Shown: positions 39,393 through 47,790 of the stretch, piece after piece
Numbering within the stretch: the stretch's first letter is position 1
How the letters are laid out: each line of letters begins with the position of its first letter
Source: Shewanella sp. MBTL60-112-B2
GTDB taxonomy: Bacteria > Pseudomonadota > Gammaproteobacteria > Enterobacterales > Shewanellaceae
Reading direction: 5' to 3'
DNA length: 64,000 nt
Assembly: GCF_019655055.1 (NCBI RefSeq)
Contig: NZ_BPFA01000021.1
Span: 19,002 to 83,001, forward strand
Position numbers and translations under genes: made by a program
The notes under the pieces: generated by a model
The model's database searches: none
What the model was told of the DNA's origin: nothing
The model's input: only the letters and a program-made list of their open reading frames with translations

Positions 39393-41306
39393 TTATGAGA
39401 AATCTTCTAGGTAAGTGTAACCTTTAAGACCCAACTGTAACTCTTCAAGAATGTTAGCACGCTCGTCTTCTGCGATATGCTTGTTGACTAACTCTTCATA
39501 GGTTCTCATAAATGAAACCGCATCCAAGTTAACGTATCTAAGCACGTCGGCAACCGTATCACCGGCTAATACAGACTCAACATTAGTGCGCGCATCTTCA
39601 TCCAAACGCACAACTGCTGAGTTAGTGTCACCAAACAGGTTATGCATATCACCTAAAATCTCTTGATATGCACCGACTAAGAAGAAACCGATTAAATACG
39701 GGCTCTCTTGTGTCCAAGCTGGTACTGGCAACGTAGTTTCAATACCTTGACCTTCTACATACTGATCCACAGTACCGTCAGAGTCACAGGTAATGTCCAG
39801 CATAACCGCTCTGCTCTCTGGCGCTTTATCTAGTCCAGATAATGGCATCACAGGGAACACCTGATCGATACCCCATGCATCAGGTAGCGACTGGAATAAT
39901 GAGAAGTTAACAAAGAACTTATCCGCTAACTTCTCGTTTAACTCATCGATAACGGGTCTGTGGAAACGGTACTTAGCACTCATGCTACCTTGTAATTCGT
40001 AGCAAACGCGTAAGTTAACCTGCTCAGCCCATGCACGTTCAGCTAACCCTAACTGACCAACGGCAAACAGTGAGTGCACTTCTGTTAAGTCACTCTGACA
40101 ATCATGGTAAATCTCAATCAAGGCACGCTGATCGGCTTTACCACTAACTTCAATCCAAGACTGCCACATGTTGTGCAGTAATTGAGGTGCGTCTTCTGCT
40201 GGGGGCTGAATATCTTCAGGCTTATAAGCTTCAGTACCGATCACATCTGTTAGCAATACCGCATGATGTGCTGTCAAGTAACGGCCCGATTCAGAGATAA
40301 TTCTCGGCATCGGCTGCTCATACTCTTTACACATATCGGTTAGCACACTCACGATGTTGTTAGCATACTCAGTTAAGCCGTAATTCATTGAATGGCTACT
40401 TTGGCTGCGTGTGCCATCGTAATCAACCGCTAAACCGCCACCTACGTCGAAACACTTAACGCTAGCGCCAAGCTTCATCAACTCACAGTAGAAACGGCCA
40501 GCTTCGCTTACACCCTGTCGAATATCACGAATGTTGGCGATTTGCGAACCTAAGTGGAAGTGCAACAACTCTAATGACTCAAGCATGTTTTCCTGCTTAA
40601 GTGAGTTGATCACTTGCAACACCTGAGCAGCACTCAAACCAAACTTTGACTTCTCGCCACCACTAGCCTGCCACTTGCCTTTACCTTGGAATGCCAAACG
40701 AACACGTAAGCCAAGACGCGGTGTAACGCCTAGCTCTTTAGCTTGCTCAAGCACGACTTTAAGCTCAGACATCTTCTCAAGGACGATATACACCTTGTGG
40801 CCTAGCTTCTCGCCGATTAAGGCAAGTCGGATATATTCTTTATCTTTATAACCGTTACAAATGATCACCGAGCTGGCTTTTTGTGCCATCGCGAGCACAG
40901 CCATTAGCTCAGGCTTACTGCCCGCCTCTAACCCTAGCTGCGGTACTTCTTTTGCTACTTGGCTGGCAAGGATCTCTTCAACAACTGTTTGCTGTTGGTT
41001 TACTTTAATCGGGTAAACAAGCAAGTAATCATTTTCATATTGATACTTTTTAATTGCCTGATTAAATGCCTGACAAACACTGTTTACTCTATGATGTAAA
41101 ATTTGTGGGAAACGCACCAAAACCGGTAAAGCCACACCTGACTTAACCATATCTTTTGCCATTTCATTCAAACCAATTTTACAATCTGGGCGGCTTGGAT
41201 CTGGTGAAACAGTCACCTCTCCATCATCGCTAATGCCGTATAGTCCTTGGCTCCAGTGATTTACGTTATAACTTGCGCGTGCATCATCAATAGACCAATT
41301 GCTCAT
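39393..41306 (-). CDS. speA: Biosynthetic arginine decarboxylase
   Basis: PLP enzyme of the alanine racemase-like fold III producing agmatine from arginine. The PLP lysine is K101 in VYPIKVNQQ; other hallmarks are [52 protein letters not shown] and [13 protein letters not shown], and a C-terminal catalytic Cys region [12 protein letters not shown]. The length of 637 residues fits SpeA. No clear signal peptide, so cytoplasmic. Its agmatine product is the substrate of the SpeB encoded downstream. Confidence 0.97.
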   Translation of the reverse strand: MSNWSIDDARASYNVNHWSQGLYGISDDGEVTVSPDPSRPDCKIGLNEMAKDMVKSGVALPVLVRFPQILHHRVNSVCQAFNQAIKKYQYENDYLLVYPIKVNQQQTVVEEILASQVAKEVPQLGLEAGSKPELMAVLAMAQKASSVIICNGYKDKEYIRLALIGEKLGHKVYIVLEKMSELKVVLEQAKELGVTPRLGLRVRLAFQGKGKWQASGGEKSKFGLSAAQVLQVINSLKQENMLESLELLHFHLGSQIANIRDIRQGVSEAGRFYCELMKLGASVKCFDVGGGLAVDYDGTRSQSSHSMNYGLTEYANNIVSVLTDMCKEYEQPMPRIISESGRYLTAHHAVLLTDVIGTEAYKPEDIQPPAEDAPQLLHNMWQSWIEVSGKADQRALIEIYHDCQSDLTEVHSLFAVGQLGLAERAWAEQVNLRVCYELQGSMSAKYRFHRPVIDELNEKLADKFFVNFSLFQSLPDAWGIDQVFPVMPLSGLDKAPESRAVMLDITCDSDGTVDQYVEGQGIETTLPVPAWTQESPYLIGFFLVGAYQEILGDMHNLFGDTNSAVVRLDEDARTNVESVLAGDTVADVLRYVNLDAVSFMRTYEELVNKHIAEDERANILEELQLGLKGYTYLEDFS

Positions 41307-41929
41307 ATTTGTCCTAACCTGTCTATTTAACTTAAATAAGCTGATCGAACCTTTGTCATTTCAATCAACTTGCGATTATTTAAATCAGTAACATCCCGAT
41401 TCATCTACAAAGTACAAATTGTTTGGATTAACACTCAGTAACATCGTAAGCGCTACCCACAATAAGTATTAACTATACCCAGTAAAATCGCCTGTTAAAA
41501 TTAGGTCGATTCACTACTTTTACGGTTACTAATGAATGTATGCCCTTAGAGCAAAGATGTAAAATCTAATCCGTAAAAAACTATTTGTGACTTTCAATAT
41601 TACCTAACCGCAGTTCGGTATTTTTCATTCAAAAAGTGTGAGCACGAACAACGCACTTTTCTCACAGAATTTTTGCGGCGCAATTAAACCTTGAGACAGG
41701 TGATAATGCAAGACTCATATGCGCATTTAGTGCTAATTTATTATCACCTTATAATAGCGCGATAACATAACGTACCATTTATGCCTCTATTCGTGATAAA
41801 TGCCCTACTTTAATTACAGTATCTCCGCTCTTTAGGGTATTAGTTTCAAGAGGCTAAAGCATATTGGAATGTTTTCCACTATAATCCCAGCTGAATTTAA
41901 TCGTTACTGTTTTTAAAGTAGAGAACATC
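41307..41929. other. 623-base gene-free region between speA and cvfB
   Basis: This is among the longest non-coding stretches. The genes on both sides diverge from it, so it must contain their promoters, but that needs far less than 600 bases. It has a 10-base perfect inverted repeat at 41698-41749 and a TATAAT at 41750-41755. No open frame with a start and ribosome binding site is seen. Confidence 0.5.
41698..41749. repeat. Inverted repeat beside a -10 box
   Basis: AGGTGATAAT (41698-41707) and ATTATCACCT (41740-41749) are perfect 10-base arms separated by 32 bases. The right arm abuts TATAAT (41750-41755), whose best -35 (TTAGTG, 41727-41732) lies between the arms with a spacing of 17. It could be an operator or a hairpin. 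Confidence 0.6.
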
Positions 41930-42763
41930 ATGATCCAGATAGGCAAAACCTGTAAGTTAGAAGTCGTCAAACAAGTTGATTTTGGTGTCTATTTAGACGC
42001 TAAAGAGATGGGCCAGGTACTTCTTCCTCGCAAAGCTGTACCAAAGGATTGCCATGTTGGAGATATGGTCAATGTGTTTCTCTATTTAGACTCAGAAGAC
42101 ATGATCATTGCAACGACTAAGCGTCCTTATGCGCAAGTCGGTCAATTTGCTTATTTAGAAGCAAAAGAAAACGGCCCATATGGCGCCTTTTTAGATTGGG
42201 GCTTAGAAAAAGACCTGTTATTACCTTTTGGTGAGCAACACAGAGAAATCGAGGTGGGTAAATCCTACTTGGTTTACATCTATACCAGCCATGTCGATGA
42301 CCGTATCGTCGCGTCTGCTAAAGTCGATAAATTTCTTGACTTAACAGAGCCAAAATTCCGCAATGATGAAGAAGTTAATCTCATTATTGGTGGCTCAACC
42401 GATCTTGGCTACAAAGCCATCATCAACAATACCCATTGGGGTGTATTGTACAAAAATGAAGTTTATACTCGTTTAAGCTTCGGCCAAAAGCTTAAAGGCT
42501 TTATCAAGCGCATGAGAAGTGATGGTAAGATTGATCTTATCTTACAAAAAGGTGCAAAAGAAGAGCTTGATAAGCACTCTGTGACGATTATGATCAAGCT
42601 TAAGCAAGCCGGTGGTTTCTTACCGCTAAATGACAAAACCGATGCAGAAGTAATCTACTCACAACTATCTATGAGTAAGAAAGCGTTTAAAAAGAGTATT
42701 GGTGGCCTATATAAGAATAAGCAGATCACTATCTCACCAGATGGGATCCGTCTCGAAGATTAA
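41930..42763 (+). CDS. cvfB: CvfB-family S1-type RNA-binding protein
   Basis: Conserved cytoplasmic protein with several S1-like OB domains: the first at 1-60 (LEVVKQVDFGVYLDAKEMGQVLLPRKAVP), a second at 70-135 (GAFLDWGLEKDLLLPF) and a third at 145-210 (YKAIINNTHWGVLYKNEVY), then a C-terminal winged-helix segment (about 220-277, DAEVIYSQLSMSKKAFKKSIGGLYKN). This is the architecture of CvfB/YitL. Its molecular role is not well defined outside Staphylococcus, where it affects virulence gene expression. The 277-residue length is normal. Confidence 0.88.
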   Translation: MIQIGKTCKLEVVKQVDFGVYLDAKEMGQVLLPRKAVPKDCHVGDMVNVFLYLDSEDMIIATTKRPYAQVGQFAYLEAKENGPYGAFLDWGLEKDLLLPFGEQHREIEVGKSYLVYIYTSHVDDRIVASAKVDKFLDLTEPKFRNDEEVNLIIGGSTDLGYKAIINNTHWGVLYKNEVYTRLSFGQKLKGFIKRMRSDGKIDLILQKGAKEELDKHSVTIMIKLKQAGGFLPLNDKTDAEVIYSQLSMSKKAFKKSIGGLYKNKQITISPDGIRLED

Positions 42764-42881
42764 GTTATTTAGCTGTAATGCTTGTAAAACAAGCAATTAC
42801 CTAGCTAAAGCTTAGATACTCTCTTGCATTAAAGCATGGCTCTGTTATAACAAAGTCATGCTTTTTTATTAAGAGGTTAAT

Positions 42882-43538
42882 ATGGAACTGACTTTACACG
42901 AAGCTCGCGTCATTGGTGTTTTACTCGAAAAAGAGATCACAACCCCAGAGCAATATCCGCTTTCTTTAAACAGTTTAACCTCAGGCTGTAATCAAAAAAC
43001 CAGCCGAGAACCCGTCCTAAGCCTCAGTGAATCAGAGGTACAAAATACTTTAGACGCACTCACTAAAAAGCGATTGATCTCAGAACAATCAGGCTTTGGT
43101 AGCCGAGTGGTAAAATACAAACATCGTTTCTGCAATACTGAATTTAGCGACCTACAACTTAAATCTTCCGAACTGGCTGTTATCTGCCTTTTACTGCTTC
43201 GCGGACCACAAACGCCTGGAGAGCTCAGGACTCGCAGTAATCGATTACATGATTTTCACGATGTAAGTGAAGTCGAGGCTACTCTAAACGAGCTACAAAG
43301 ACGAGAAGCACCACTTGTCATGCTATTAGCTAAAGAGCCAGGTAAACGTGAAGCGCGCTATCGCCAACTATTCACTGAAGTCGATGCCAGTCAACAGCCA
43401 TCTTTGCAGGCCCCCTCTAGTTATGGCACTGATAGCTTAACGGCGCAGGACACCACAGCCCTCGAAGCCAGAGTCACAACTCTTGAGCAAGAAATGGCTG
43501 AGTTAAAGGCACAGCTTGAAGAGTTGATTGGTCGCTAA
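42882..43538 (+). CDS. yceH: YceH family protein (UPF0502, DUF480)
   Basis: Protein of two winged-helix domains. The first begins [40 protein letters not shown] and the second [33 protein letters not shown], both typical of YceH. The C-terminus (about 180-218) is a coiled coil, [20 protein letters not shown]. The 218-residue length is normal. DNA binding is likely from the fold but targets are unknown. A gap of about 100 bases separates it from the ABC transporter genes. Confidence 0.92.
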   Translation: MELTLHEARVIGVLLEKEITTPEQYPLSLNSLTSGCNQKTSREPVLSLSESEVQNTLDALTKKRLISEQSGFGSRVVKYKHRFCNTEFSDLQLKSSELAVICLLLLRGPQTPGELRTRSNRLHDFHDVSEVEATLNELQRREAPLVMLLAKEPGKREARYRQLFTEVDASQQPSLQAPSSYGTDSLTAQDTTALEARVTTLEQEMAELKAQLEELIGR

Positions 43539-43636
43539 GGCGCATTCACATCCATTTACAAGCTTAAGATTAACGCCTAGGCGCAATAGGTGTTAATCTG
43601 GTATTTCTATCAACTTCCAACGATTAAGGGATTAGT

Positions 43637-44473
43637 TTGCAAAACAGCTCCCCAAAAAATAGCATGCTTAAAAATACGCTATTACTCGCACAGTTTGAGC
43701 TAAAAAAAATGCTCTTTAACCCAAGAGGGCTAATTGCACTCATCGCATTTTCGCTCGTCTGGCTACTCATTTTGCTCTACCCTATTAGTGGTGCATCAAG
43801 CTTCTTACTCAACCCGGATTTTAGAGGGTTAATCGAAGGGATCTTCGGCCCACAAGCGGTAAACGAACTGTTTAAATGGCCTGTGGCCGAAATGGCAGTC
43901 TATTGGATTGCTGCGCTTTATATTTTCCCGCTATTTAGTATCTTTGTGTCCGCCGATCAATTTGCAACCGATAAGTCTCGGGGTACCTTCCGCTTCTACA
44001 CTCTGAGAACTGGGCGAGACAGCCTGTTTTTCGGTCGCTACCTAGGGCATATGGCGCTCCAAAGTCTGCTACTCCTATTAACCGTCATCGCCACGATTGT
44101 GCTTGCCGTAAGTCGAGATGCAACGCTATTAATACCTGCCCTATTTTCAGGTCTTGTCGTTACGGTGAACCTCGTCATAGTGTTACTGCCTTATACCGCT
44201 TTGATGGCGTTATTGTCGCTTTATGCCAATTCGGCTCGTCAAGCCACTATTTACGCAATCTTAGTTTGGGCATTAATGTCGATAAGCATCGCTATCATCA
44301 ACAACTATTTACCTATTATCAGCGAATTGAAGTGGATCTTACCAGGCTCTCAAATCTCCTTGATGATAAATACCCAAGGTTTAGGCAGCTTTATCTACGC
44401 TCCAGTACCGTTATTACAAGCCATTGCATTGCTGTTATTAGGCAAAATTTATATCAATAGGAGCGCATTATGA
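43637..44473 (+). CDS. ABC-2-type transporter permease
   Basis: Membrane subunit of an ABC exporter, of the NosY/GldF type. Six hydrophobic segments are visible, starting ALIAFSLVWLLILLYPI (about 32-48). The sequence SADQFATDKSRGTFRFYTLRTGRDSLFFGRYLG is the typical cytoplasmic region of such permeases after the second segment. The start is a TTG with AAGGGA upstream; an ATG at 43664 lacks a ribosome binding site. The stop overlaps the ATPase gene as ATGA, so the two are coupled. Substrate unknown. Confidence 0.86.
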   Translation: MQNSSPKNSMLKNTLLLAQFELKKMLFNPRGLIALIAFSLVWLLILLYPISGASSFLLNPDFRGLIEGIFGPQAVNELFKWPVAEMAVYWIAALYIFPLFSIFVSADQFATDKSRGTFRFYTLRTGRDSLFFGRYLGHMALQSLLLLLTVIATIVLAVSRDATLLIPALFSGLVVTVNLVIVLLPYTALMALLSLYANSARQATIYAILVWALMSISIAIINNYLPIISELKWILPGSQISLMINTQGLGSFIYAPVPLLQAIALLLLGKIYINRSAL

Positions 44474-45375
44474 GCTTAGTGAGTTGCAAAGGCTTATCTA
44501 AGTCCTACGGCAGTAAACACGCCTTAAAACAGGTGAGCATTACTCTTGAAGCCGGTAGTCCAATCGCATTAGTTGGGCCAAATGGAGCAGGTAAAACCAC
44601 GCTATTTAGTTTGCTGTGTGGATTTATTGCCCCATCATCAGGGGAAGTATCTTTACTGGGAGAAAAACCAGGCAGCCCGGCATTGCTAGGTCGAGTCGCC
44701 TCTCTCCCCCAAGATGCTGCGCTAGATCCTAATCTTGATATCATCACTCAGCTAACGCTGTTTGCCAGCTTACAAGGGTTTTCAGCTAAAGCTGCGAAAG
44801 CTGAGGGACTAAGAGTGCTTGCTCTGGTCGACTTAGCCGACAGTGCACAGCAAAAGCCGAAATCATTAAGCCATGGTATGTCTAAGCGAGTTTCCATCGC
44901 TCAGGCTCTTATCGGCTCGCCAGAGTTAGTATTACTCGATGAGCCAACTGCTGGCTTAGACCCCGCTAATGCCAAGAAGATCCGAGACTTAGTTAAGACA
45001 CTTTCTGACAAAACGACCTTTATCATCAGCTCACATAATTTGGACGAACTAGAAAAGTTATGTGACCAAGTGCTCTACCTTGAGCAAGGTCAATTAAGCC
45101 AGTCTGTATCAATGAAAGAGTCGCAGCATGAAGATTACTTGACAGTCACCATGCAGCAATGTGATGCAAACGCACTGATCTCAGCGGTTATGGAGCTTGC
45201 CGATATTAGCTCAATCGATGAACGTCAAGCCAACCAATTTTTGATTAAGCATAATAGCGAAGAAACCTATGCTATCGAGATGGCTTTACTCAACTTATTT
45301 AAACAGCATAATTGGCAATATAAGGCCATATTGAAAGGTCGAACCTTAGAAGAGCAACTCTTCTCTCAGCCTTAA
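44470..45375 (+). CDS. ABC transporter ATP-binding protein
   Basis: ATPase partner of the upstream permease. Walker A is GPNGAGKTT (about 36-44), Q-loop in SLPQDAALD, signature SHGMSKRVSIAQAL, Walker B VLLDEPTAGLD and H-switch SSHNLDELE. After the NBD a C-terminal domain of about 90 residues resembles that of the CcmA/NosF group. The length of 301 residues is normal. It is next to no accessory gene that would name the substrate. Confidence 0.93.
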   Translation: MSLVSCKGLSKSYGSKHALKQVSITLEAGSPIALVGPNGAGKTTLFSLLCGFIAPSSGEVSLLGEKPGSPALLGRVASLPQDAALDPNLDIITQLTLFASLQGFSAKAAKAEGLRVLALVDLADSAQQKPKSLSHGMSKRVSIAQALIGSPELVLLDEPTAGLDPANAKKIRDLVKTLSDKTTFIISSHNLDELEKLCDQVLYLEQGQLSQSVSMKESQHEDYLTVTMQQCDANALISAVMELADISSIDERQANQFLIKHNSEETYAIEMALLNLFKQHNWQYKAILKGRTLEEQLFSQP

Positions 45376-45397
45376 TTTAATTGTCTGCCTAATCCTC

Positions 45398-45423
45398 AAA
45401 AGGCGCCGTTTAGCGCCTTTTTT
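45398..45423 (+). terminator. Terminator of the ABC transporter operon
   Basis: AAAAGGCGC, a six-base loop and GCGCCTTTTTT form a strong stem with a T run, 22 bases after the stop. Confidence 0.92.
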
Positions 45424-45997
45424 ATCCTCTTATAAAGGCTATTCAACGTAGAAGTAGGCTACCAAAAAAACTCAAAAATCACGTATTTTAGCGGCTCTGA
45501 TCTTGTGTTAACGAGCTCCTCCCTAATTCAACTATACTCTTCACACGTAGTAAGCCACGTGGTTTTGTATGTTCCTGGCATACATAAGACATTTTCTCTA
45601 CTGACCCATAGGAATATGGGAAATGCGTTCAAAGCATATGGAACGCTTAATACCTTGAAGATCAGATGCGGTGAATGTCATTAATGCACGACTATATGAA
45701 TATAGAAGTTACGAGTTCACGGAGGAGAAGATAGAATAATGCAGGAACGATTATCTTGGGTAAACCAGGAGCAGTTACCAAAGAGCAATTAACAAAGAGC
45801 TATAAATGACCTTGCCTCTGAATCGCTAAACTCTCGCTAAACAAACTCTCGCTAAACAAGCAAACCTTTATACTGAATGATAAAACTAACTAAGAAATGC
45901 GGAAGTCTATTAGAAGTAATAGCTTGAAATGGTAAGACTTAATCGAAAGTCTAAGGGATTGAAAGTATCTAGGATTAGTTTTCCAAGATTAGAAACG
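45424..45997. other. Gene-free island closed by two converging terminators
   Basis: The ABC transporter genes end in a terminator on its left and the cold-shock gene ends in one on its right, so this 574-base stretch is not a UTR of either. It has several short stems: GTATG/CATAC near 45577, CCCAT/ATGGG with loop AGGAAT at 45605-45620, GCGTTC/GAACGC at 45624-45645, CTATTA/TAATAG at 45907-45922 and AGACTT/AAGTCT at 45936-45952. A TATACT at 45533-45538 could be a -10 box with no good -35. No long frame is present. An unannotated RNA or a decayed gene are the two likely explanations. Confidence 0.4.
45824..45861 (+). repeat. Three copies of CGCTAAA within the island
   Basis: CGCTAAAC-type units start at 45824, 45835 and 45850, spaced by CTCT and AAACTCT. 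They form an imperfect short tandem repeat. Confidence 0.6.
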
Positions 45998-46027
45998 AAA
46001 AAAGAGCCGTGGTAAACCACGGCTCTT
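45998..46027 (-). terminator. Terminator of the cold-shock gene
   Basis: AAGAGCCGTGG, a four-base loop and CCACGGCTCTT make an 11-base-pair stem; on the minus strand it is followed by TTTTTTC, and there is no T run on the plus strand. Confidence 0.92.
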
Positions 46028-46069
46028 CAAAATTCTGTGTGATTAGCTAGTGCTAATCAAGCTGGTAAC

Positions 46070-46276
46070 TTAAACTACAGTTACGTTCTCAGCTTGTGGG
46101 CCTTTTTGACCTTGAGTAACAGTAAACTGAACTTTTTGACCTTCGTCAAGAGTTTTGAAACCGTCAGAGTTGATAGCGCGGAAGTGTACGAATACGTCTG
46201 GACCAGACTCTTGCTCGATAAATCCGAAACCTTTATCAGAGTTGAACCACTTAACAACGCCAGTAACTTGAGACAT
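46070..46276 (-). CDS. CspA-family cold-shock protein
   Basis: Single-domain nucleic acid chaperone of 68 residues that melts RNA structure. Both RNA-binding motifs are present: RNP1 KGFGFIE (about 15-21) and RNP2 DVFVHF (about 27-32), in the normal order with [11 protein letters not shown] strong sigma-70 promoter lies about 135 bases upstream, giving a long 5' leader as known for cspA mRNAs, and a strong terminator ends the gene. Which of the csp paralogues it corresponds to cannot be decided. Confidence 0.96.
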   Translation of the reverse strand: MSQVTGVVKWFNSDKGFGFIEQESGPDVFVHFRAINSDGFKTLDEGQKVQFTVTQGQKGPQAENVTVV

Positions 46277-46410
46277 AATATTGAATCCTGTAAATATAAA
46301 TTAAAGCCTTAACGGCAGTAGAGCTGGAAAATGCCGGTTTACTTAATGTTAACAGGACGAACATGTCGTATTGAACACATAAAAATAAGCCTAACCTTCA
46401 AGCTGCAACC

Positions 46411-46438
46411 ACTATAAACCATTCTCATCATAAGTCAA
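46411..46438 (-). promoter_or_regulatory. Sigma-70 promoter of the cold-shock gene
   Basis: On the minus strand TTGACT (46433-46438) and TATAGT (46411-46416) are separated by 16 bases. Transcription from about 46404 gives a leader of about 128 bases before the ATG at 46276, with an AGGA nine bases upstream of the start. The leader includes short GC-containing stems. The rest of the 302-base gap to the next gene is AT-rich and without features. Confidence 0.7.
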
Positions 46439-46578
46439 CACTCATTCGTATCGTTATTTTGAGTCTTTTTACTTATATTTCTGCAGCTTGCTAAATAGAA
46501 CAAAAAATAATTTCTATCCGTTCAAACTTAAACCACAACAACCGCTTAAAAAACAACCACCAAGCTACAACCTTTGAT

Positions 46579-47385
46579 TTATAAGGCTCTAAAGACTTCC
46601 ACTTTAAAATCTAACTCACAGCTCAAACCTGAATTAGCCAATGCTAATTTTTGTTCTTCTGTTAATTTCCAGTTATAAGGTGTCATCTTTAAGAAGTGAC
46701 CAATGTCATCAGAATCGCTAAGTGTTAACAACTGCTCAATCCGTTCCTGATGGATTAGTTCAAAGCCCTCTATCTGCGAAGCTTCTTGAGTATGCTCTTT
46801 AGGATTATCATAAATCAGCTCTTTAAGCGCAAAGTGATGTCTTGGCCCTGCGCAAACTGTAATTAAAATCCCGCCCTGTTTTATCACCCGCTTAAGTTCT
46901 ACATCTAAAGACGGCGCATAGATCCGCAGCATAAAGTCGAAGCTATTATCAGGGAACGGCATATCAAAGGCACTAGCGACACTAAAAGCAATCTTAGGAT
47001 AACGCTTTGCTGCATATTTAAGAGCCGATTTACTGATATCGACACCATAAAGTGCAAACTCAGGAGGCAAGCTTTCAACTAAACGGTTTGAATAGTAACC
47101 TTCCCCGCAACCAATATCTAAACCACATTTAGCATCAGCAGAATATTCATTCGCTAACAGATTTACTTTATCACTTAATACCTGGTAGTAACCTTTATTA
47201 AGAAATTCCCGTCTTGCCAGCATCATCTCTTTGTTGTCACCAGGATCGTTAGACTTCTTTTTTTGTACTGGTAACAGATTAACGTAGCCCTCTTTGGCGC
47301 AATCAAACCTATGATTGGCAGGGCAACACCAAGTTTTATCTTCTTTAGATAATGCTTGCTGACATAAAGGGCAACGGTAAATCAT
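46579..47385 (-). CDS. rlmA: 23S rRNA (guanine-745-N1)-methyltransferase
   Basis: Methylates G745 of 23S rRNA using AdoMet. An N-terminal zinc ribbon is formed by C5 and C8 (YRCPLCQ), C21 and H25 (CCPANHRF). The methyltransferase motif I is CGLDIGCGEGYYSNRL, motif II is YGVDISKSAL, and motif IV DNSFDFMLRIYAPS. The linking segment KKKSNDPGDNKEMMLARREFLNKGYY is characteristic of RlmA. The 268-residue length is normal. Divergent from sbcB. Confidence 0.94.
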   Translation of the reverse strand: MIYRCPLCQQALSKEDKTWCCPANHRFDCAKEGYVNLLPVQKKKSNDPGDNKEMMLARREFLNKGYYQVLSDKVNLLANEYSADAKCGLDIGCGEGYYSNRLVESLPPEFALYGVDISKSALKYAAKRYPKIAFSVASAFDMPFPDNSFDFMLRIYAPSLDVELKRVIKQGGILITVCAGPRHHFALKELIYDNPKEHTQEASQIEGFELIHQERIEQLLTLSDSDDIGHFLKMTPYNWKLTEEQKLALANSGLSCELDFKVEVFRAL

Positions 47386-47790
47386 GTATACATCTCCAAA
47401 AGGCTACATCTAATATGTTTGTATTAGCATCTTTCTTAAAAATAGCCGGATAATAAATTGTCGTACAATTAAGCCAAGACCATGGCTTGCAGGTAAAGTT
47501 ATAAGGTTTTATTTAAACCTATATAGCTAGCAGGTTACTTTAAAGAGTATAAGGCTCGAACCATCAACCGCCAAAAGCCCCCTAAATAACTCATTAACGC
47601 AGAATTACGAATATCGTAAATCGGCATTAAAAAGGCCGGCTATTCTACTGCGTCAACCTATTTGGATCCAGCGGATAAAACTGCTGCAAACTCCAGCAAA
47701 GTACCTGAGTTGTATTAAGGAAACTAGGACATGAGCTCATAGGCAGTGCTATGATAAACACAATTATTGTTTGTGATAGCCACTAAATTT
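47386..47790. other. Spacer between divergent rlmA and sbcB
   Basis: An AT-rich 405-base region without credible frames. It must contain both promoters. The sequence AAAAAGGCCGGCTATT near 47629-47645 resembles one arm of other stems here but lacks a good partner. I found no RNA gene. Confidence 0.4.

Noticed and set aside
45540..45997. CsrB-type RNA as a firm call
   Set aside because: GGA motifs on the plus strand are only slightly more frequent than composition predicts, only one is clearly in a closed loop, no GacA-type upstream box was found, and there is no plus-strand terminator with a T run. Kept only as a speculative finding.
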